From Burkholderiaceae bacterium (GTDB lineage Bacteria; Pseudomonadota; Gammaproteobacteria; Burkholderiales; Burkholderiaceae_C): DNA of 64,000 nucleotides. The notes beneath the pieces were generated by a model. That model saw only the letters and a list, made by a program, of their open reading frames with translations, did no database searches and was not told the DNA's origin. The translations under genes were made by a program, and so were the position numbers. Where the stretch lies: positions 1 to 64,000 of the forward strand of contig JACKLM010000008.1 of NCBI GenBank assembly GCA_024235895.1, given 5' to 3'. This document shows, piece after piece, positions 60,857-64,000 of this stretch (the stretch's first letter is position 1; each line of letters starts with the position of its first letter).

Positions 60857-61806
60857 TGGACGAGAGAAGGCTGCGGCCGCCCGCCGGTGCCCGCGTGCGC
60901 ATCGTCGAGGTCGGTGCGCGCGACGGGCTGCAGAACGAGAAGACGCCGCTGGCGACCGCGACCAAGCTCGAGCTGATCCGCCGCCTGGCCGCCGCCGGGC
61001 TGCGCGACATCGAGGCCACCGCCTTCGTCTCGCCGCGCTGGGTGCCGCAGATGGCCGACCACGCCAGGCTGATGGCCGCGATCGCGGCCGACCCGGCGCT
61101 GGCCGACGCCGGCATCAACTTCCCGGTGCTGGCGCCCAACATGAAGGGCTACGAGGCGGCGGTGGCCGCCGGCGCGAAGGAGGTCGCGGTCTTCGCCGCC
61201 GCCAGCGAGGGCTTCTCGAAGAAGAATATCAACTGCTCGATCGCCGAGTCGATCGAGCGCTTCGCGCCGATCTTCGATGCCGCCAAGTCGCAGGGCGTCC
61301 GCGTGCGCGGCTATGTGTCCTGCGTCGTCGCCTGCCCCTACGAGGGCGCGGTCGCACCCGAGCAGGCCGCCGCCGTCGCCGCCGAGCTCAACGACCGCGG
61401 CGCCTACGAGGTCTCGCTCGGCGACACGATCGGCGTGGCCACCCCGGGGCAGGTGCTGAAGATGCTGGAGGCGGTCGCGCGCAGGGTCCCGGTCAAGCGG
61501 CTCGCCGGGCACTTCCACGATACCTACGGCATGGCGGCGGCCAACGTCTACGCGAGCATCGGATTCGGGCTGCGCGTCTTCGACGCCTCGGTCGGCGGGC
61601 TGGGCGGCTGCCCGTATGCCAAGGGCGCGAGCGGCAACGCGGCGACCGAGGACCTGGTCTACCTGTTGCAGGGGCTGGGGATGGACCCGGGGATCGACCT
61701 GGATGCGCTCGTCGACTGCGCGGCCTGGATCAGCGCCGCGCTCGGGCGCGAGCCGGCGTCGCGCGTGGCGCGGGCGGTGCTGGCGCGGCGTGCGCAGCCG
61801 GGGTGA
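60853..61806 (+). CDS. mvaB: hydroxymethylglutaryl-CoA lyase
   Basis: 317 aa. It cleaves HMG-CoA to acetyl-CoA and acetoacetate, the last step of leucine degradation. VRIVEVGARDGLQNE holds the catalytic Arg/Asp, FVSPRWVPQMAD, GHFHDTYGMA provides metal-binding His, and VGGLGGCPYAKGASGN contains the catalytic Cys. The GTG at 60853 or ATG at 60856 can start it, overlapping the hydrolase stop. The other leucine genes are not nearby. Confidence 0.94.
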   Translation: MMDERRLRPPAGARVRIVEVGARDGLQNEKTPLATATKLELIRRLAAAGLRDIEATAFVSPRWVPQMADHARLMAAIAADPALADAGINFPVLAPNMKGYEAAVAAGAKEVAVFAAASEGFSKKNINCSIAESIERFAPIFDAAKSQGVRVRGYVSCVVACPYEGAVAPEQAAAVAAELNDRGAYEVSLGDTIGVATPGQVLKMLEAVARRVPVKRLAGHFHDTYGMAAANVYASIGFGLRVFDASVGGLGGCPYAKGASGNAATEDLVYLLQGLGMDPGIDLDALVDCAAWISAALGREPASRVARAVLARRAQPG

Positions 61807-61866
61807 CGCCGCCACCGGGGCGCGGGCACGGACCGCACCATGCCGGCGCCCGCCGAGGGGCCGGCG

Positions 61867-61893
61867 TGGCTGCGCACGACCGCTCCCTATAAT
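61867..61893 (+). promoter_or_regulatory. pyrG promoter
   Basis: A perfect TATAAT at 61888-61893 in very GC-rich DNA, with a weak TGGCTG (61867-61872) as a short-spaced -35. The ATG of pyrG is 54 bases downstream. A run of C after the start region (CACCCCCTCC, 61901-61910) recalls initiation-region control of pyrG in other bacteria, but this is speculative. Confidence 0.55.
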
Positions 61894-61946
61894 GAGTTTT
61901 CACCCCCTCCAGCGCCCGTGACGACCGCCGCGCGGCGCTGCCCGAC

Positions 61947-63632
61947 ATGACCAAGTACGTCTTCGTCACCGGCGGCGTGGTGTCCTCGCTCGGCAAGGGC
62001 ATCGCGTCGGCATCGCTGGCGGCCATCCTCGAGTCGCGTGGCCTGAAGGTCACGCTGATGAAGCTGGATCCCTACCTCAACGTCGACCCGGGCACGATGA
62101 GCCCGTTCCAGCACGGCGAGGTCTTCGTCACCGACGACGGCGCCGAGACCGACCTCGACCTGGGCCACTACGAGCGCTTCATCTCCACGCGCATGAAGCG
62201 CGCGAACAACTTCACCGCCGGCCAGATCTACAAGGCCGTGCTCGAGAAGGAGCGCCGCGGCGACTACCTCGGCAAGACGGTGCAGGTGATCCCGCACGTC
62301 ACGAACGAGATCCAGCTCTTCATCCAGCGCGGCGCCGAGGAGGTCGACGTCGCGATCGTCGAGGTCGGCGGCACGGTCGGCGACATCGAGAGCCTGCCCT
62401 TCCTCGAGGCGGTGCGGCAGATGGCGCTGCGCGCCGGCCCGAGCAACGCCGCCTTCGTGCACCTGACCTACGTGCCCTGGATCGCCGCCGCCGGCGAGCT
62501 CAAGACCAAGCCGACCCAGCACACGGTGCAGAAGCTGCGCGAGATCGGCATCCAGCCGGACGCGCTGCTGTGCCGCGCCGACCGCGAGGTGCCGGCCGAG
62601 GAGCGCGACAAGATCAGCCTGTTCACCAACGTGCCGCGCCACGGCGTGATCAGCATGTGGGACGTCGACACCATCTACAAGGTGCCGCGCATGCTGCACG
62701 AGCAGGGGCTGGACGAGCTGATCTGCATGAAGCTGCAGCTGCTGACGCGGCCGGCCGACCTCAAGCGCTGGGACCACCTCGTGCACGAGGTCGGGCATCC
62801 GCGCGAGACGGTGCGGATCGCGATGTGCGGCAAGTACACCGACCTGTCGGACTCGTACAAGTCGCTCAACGAGGCGCTGCGCCACGCCGGCATCCACCAC
62901 CATGCGCGGGTCGAGATCGAGTACGTCGACTCCGAGACGCTGACGCCGGCCAACGTCGAGCGGCTCGGCGGCTTCGACGCCATCCTGGTGCCGGGCGGCT
63001 TCGGCAAGCGCGGGGTGGAGGGCAAGATCTGCGCCGTGCAGTACGCGCGCGAGCACGGCATCCCCTACCTCGGGATCTGCCTCGGGATGCAGGTCGCGAC
63101 CATCGAGTACGCGCGCCACATGGCCGGGCTCGACGGCGCCAACAGCACCGAGTTCGACCCCGCGACACCGCACCCGGTGATCGCGCTGATCGACGAGTGG
63201 CAGGACCGCGACGGCACCGTCCAGCGCCGCCATGCGGGGTCGGACCTCGGCGGGACGATGCGGCTGGGCGCGCAGAGCTCGGACGTCAAGCCCGGCACGC
63301 TGGCCCACCGCATCTACGGCCCGGTCGTCACCGAGCGCCACCGGCACCGCTACGAGGCCAACGAGCACTACCTGGACCGGCTGCAGGCCGCCGGGCTCGT
63401 GATCGCCGCGATCACGCAGCGCGACAAGCTGACCGAGATCGTCGAGCTGCCGCAGGACGTGCATCCCTGGTTCGTCGGCGTGCAGTTCCACCCCGAGTTC
63501 AAGAGCACGCCGTGGGACGGCCACCCGCTTTTCATCAGCTACATGCAGGCGGCGCTGGCGCGCCACCGCGCGCTGCACGCGGGCGCAGCGGCGGCACCGG
63601 CTGCCGCCGCCACGACGGCAGCCGCCGCCTGA
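61947..63632 (+). CDS. pyrG: CTP synthase
   Basis: 561 aa. It aminates UTP to CTP using glutamine. The N-terminal synthetase domain has FVTGGVVSSLGKGIASAS, KLDPYLNVDPGTMSPFQHG and the GGTVGDIES motif. The C-terminal glutamine amidotransferase has GICLGMQ with the nucleophile Cys, and HPEFKSTP with the His. A slightly long Ala-rich tail (about 20 residues) ends the protein. It is followed after 13 bases by kdsA, a common Burkholderiales order. Confidence 0.97.
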   Translation: MTKYVFVTGGVVSSLGKGIASASLAAILESRGLKVTLMKLDPYLNVDPGTMSPFQHGEVFVTDDGAETDLDLGHYERFISTRMKRANNFTAGQIYKAVLEKERRGDYLGKTVQVIPHVTNEIQLFIQRGAEEVDVAIVEVGGTVGDIESLPFLEAVRQMALRAGPSNAAFVHLTYVPWIAAAGELKTKPTQHTVQKLREIGIQPDALLCRADREVPAEERDKISLFTNVPRHGVISMWDVDTIYKVPRMLHEQGLDELICMKLQLLTRPADLKRWDHLVHEVGHPRETVRIAMCGKYTDLSDSYKSLNEALRHAGIHHHARVEIEYVDSETLTPANVERLGGFDAILVPGGFGKRGVEGKICAVQYAREHGIPYLGICLGMQVATIEYARHMAGLDGANSTEFDPATPHPVIALIDEWQDRDGTVQRRHAGSDLGGTMRLGAQSSDVKPGTLAHRIYGPVVTERHRHRYEANEHYLDRLQAAGLVIAAITQRDKLTEIVELPQDVHPWFVGVQFHPEFKSTPWDGHPLFISYMQAALARHRALHAGAAAAPAAAATTAAAA

Positions 63633-63645
63633 GGGACAGGCGTCG

Positions 63646-64000
63646 ATGCAGCTGTGCGGTTTCGAGGTCGGCCTGCAGCGGCCCTTCTTCCTCATCGCAG
63701 GACCCTGTGTGGTCGAGAGCGAGCAGCTGCAGATCGACGTCGCCGGCCAGCTCGCCGAGACCGCGCGCGCGCTCGGCATCCCCTTCATCTTCAAGAGCAG
63801 CTACGACAAGGCCAACCGCAGCAGCGGGTCCAGCTTCCGCGGCCCCGGCATGGCGAAGGGGCTCGAGATCCTGGCCCGGGTCCGGCGCGAGATCGGCGTG
63901 CCGGTGCTGACCGACGTCCACGCCGAGTCCGAGGTCGCGGACGCCGCCGCGGCCGTCGACGTGCTGCAGACGCCGGCCTTCCTGTGCCGCCAGACCGACT
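63646..64000 (+). CDS. kdsA: 3-deoxy-8-phosphooctulonate synthase, truncated by window end
   Basis: The first 118 codons are present. It condenses PEP and arabinose 5-phosphate for the Kdo of lipopolysaccharide, so the organism is Gram-negative. FFLIAGPCVVESE, FIFKSSYDKANRSS, GMAKGLEILARV and LTDVHAESEVADAA match KdsA exactly in order. The gene runs off the right edge. Confidence 0.96.
   Translation, partial: MQLCGFEVGLQRPFFLIAGPCVVESEQLQIDVAGQLAETARALGIPFIFKSSYDKANRSSGSSFRGPGMAKGLEILARVRREIGVPVLTDVHAESEVADAAAAVDVLQTPAFLCRQTD

Overview
The window is a very GC-rich bacterial chromosome segment. It looks like a betaproteobacterium of the order Burkholderiales, by inference from hemCDXY next to ppc, PEP-CTERM proteins, an Anbu-type protease, an mde methionine-degradation locus and codon use saturated with G/C at third positions. 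No rRNA or CRISPR array was seen; one tRNA-Arg lies at the left edge.

Layout. 37-4546: tRNA-Arg and the minus-strand heme block hemC-hemD-hemX-hemY, with hemC frameshifted near its 3' end. 4633-12382: ppc, a decayed PEP-CTERM gene, a glutathione transferase, a SenA/EgtB-like enzyme, a DUF1232 protein, an AcuI-like reductase and a LysE exporter. 12457-21911: an MFS exporter, an ArsR-rhodanese regulator, and a tightly overlapping plus-strand operon. The operon encodes a periplasmic sulfurtransferase, a TlpA thioredoxin, a type II DMSO-reductase-family molybdoenzyme (alpha, beta) and a heme-b subunit fused to cytochrome c. Two small exported proteins flank its promoter. I predict a periplasmic sulfur-compound oxidoreductase; the substrate is unknown.

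22005-22775 holds the most striking gene: an ArsM-like methyltransferase with an in-frame UGA exactly where its relatives carry a conserved Cys. The UGA is followed by a hairpin with the geometry of a bacterial SECIS. It is best read as a selenoprotein. A Cys-containing ArsM sits about 6 kb away (28023-28925), behind its own ArsR.

23163-34309: LemA/DUF2207, a DsrC-like protein without its cysteines, a TauD-family oxygenase, arsR-arsM, a lipoprotein, a methyltransferase, a heme protein, AlaX and two toxin-antitoxin (TA) modules. 34417-39108: mdeR-mdeA-mdeB, which turn methionine into 2-oxobutyrate and then probably propionyl-CoA. 39146-50050: an S9 peptidase, a TA module, a SRPBCC protein, a frameshifted BTAD/ATPase regulator, an intact PEP-CTERM protein, small fragments, an aldo/keto reductase and a DUF6064 protein.

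50245-59949: two directly repeated mutS copies, both damaged. One has three in-frame internal deletions, including the whole ATPase; the other has two single-base frameshifts. They flank about 4 kb of cargo (a GNAT/DUF1778 TA pair, two SDRs and an AraC regulator). A ccdB-phd pair lies just outside, and the Anbu gene overlaps the end of the second copy. 60041-64000: an alpha/beta hydrolase, HMG-CoA lyase, pyrG and the start of kdsA. Several genes are broken at GC-rich runs, so part of the damage could be assembly error.
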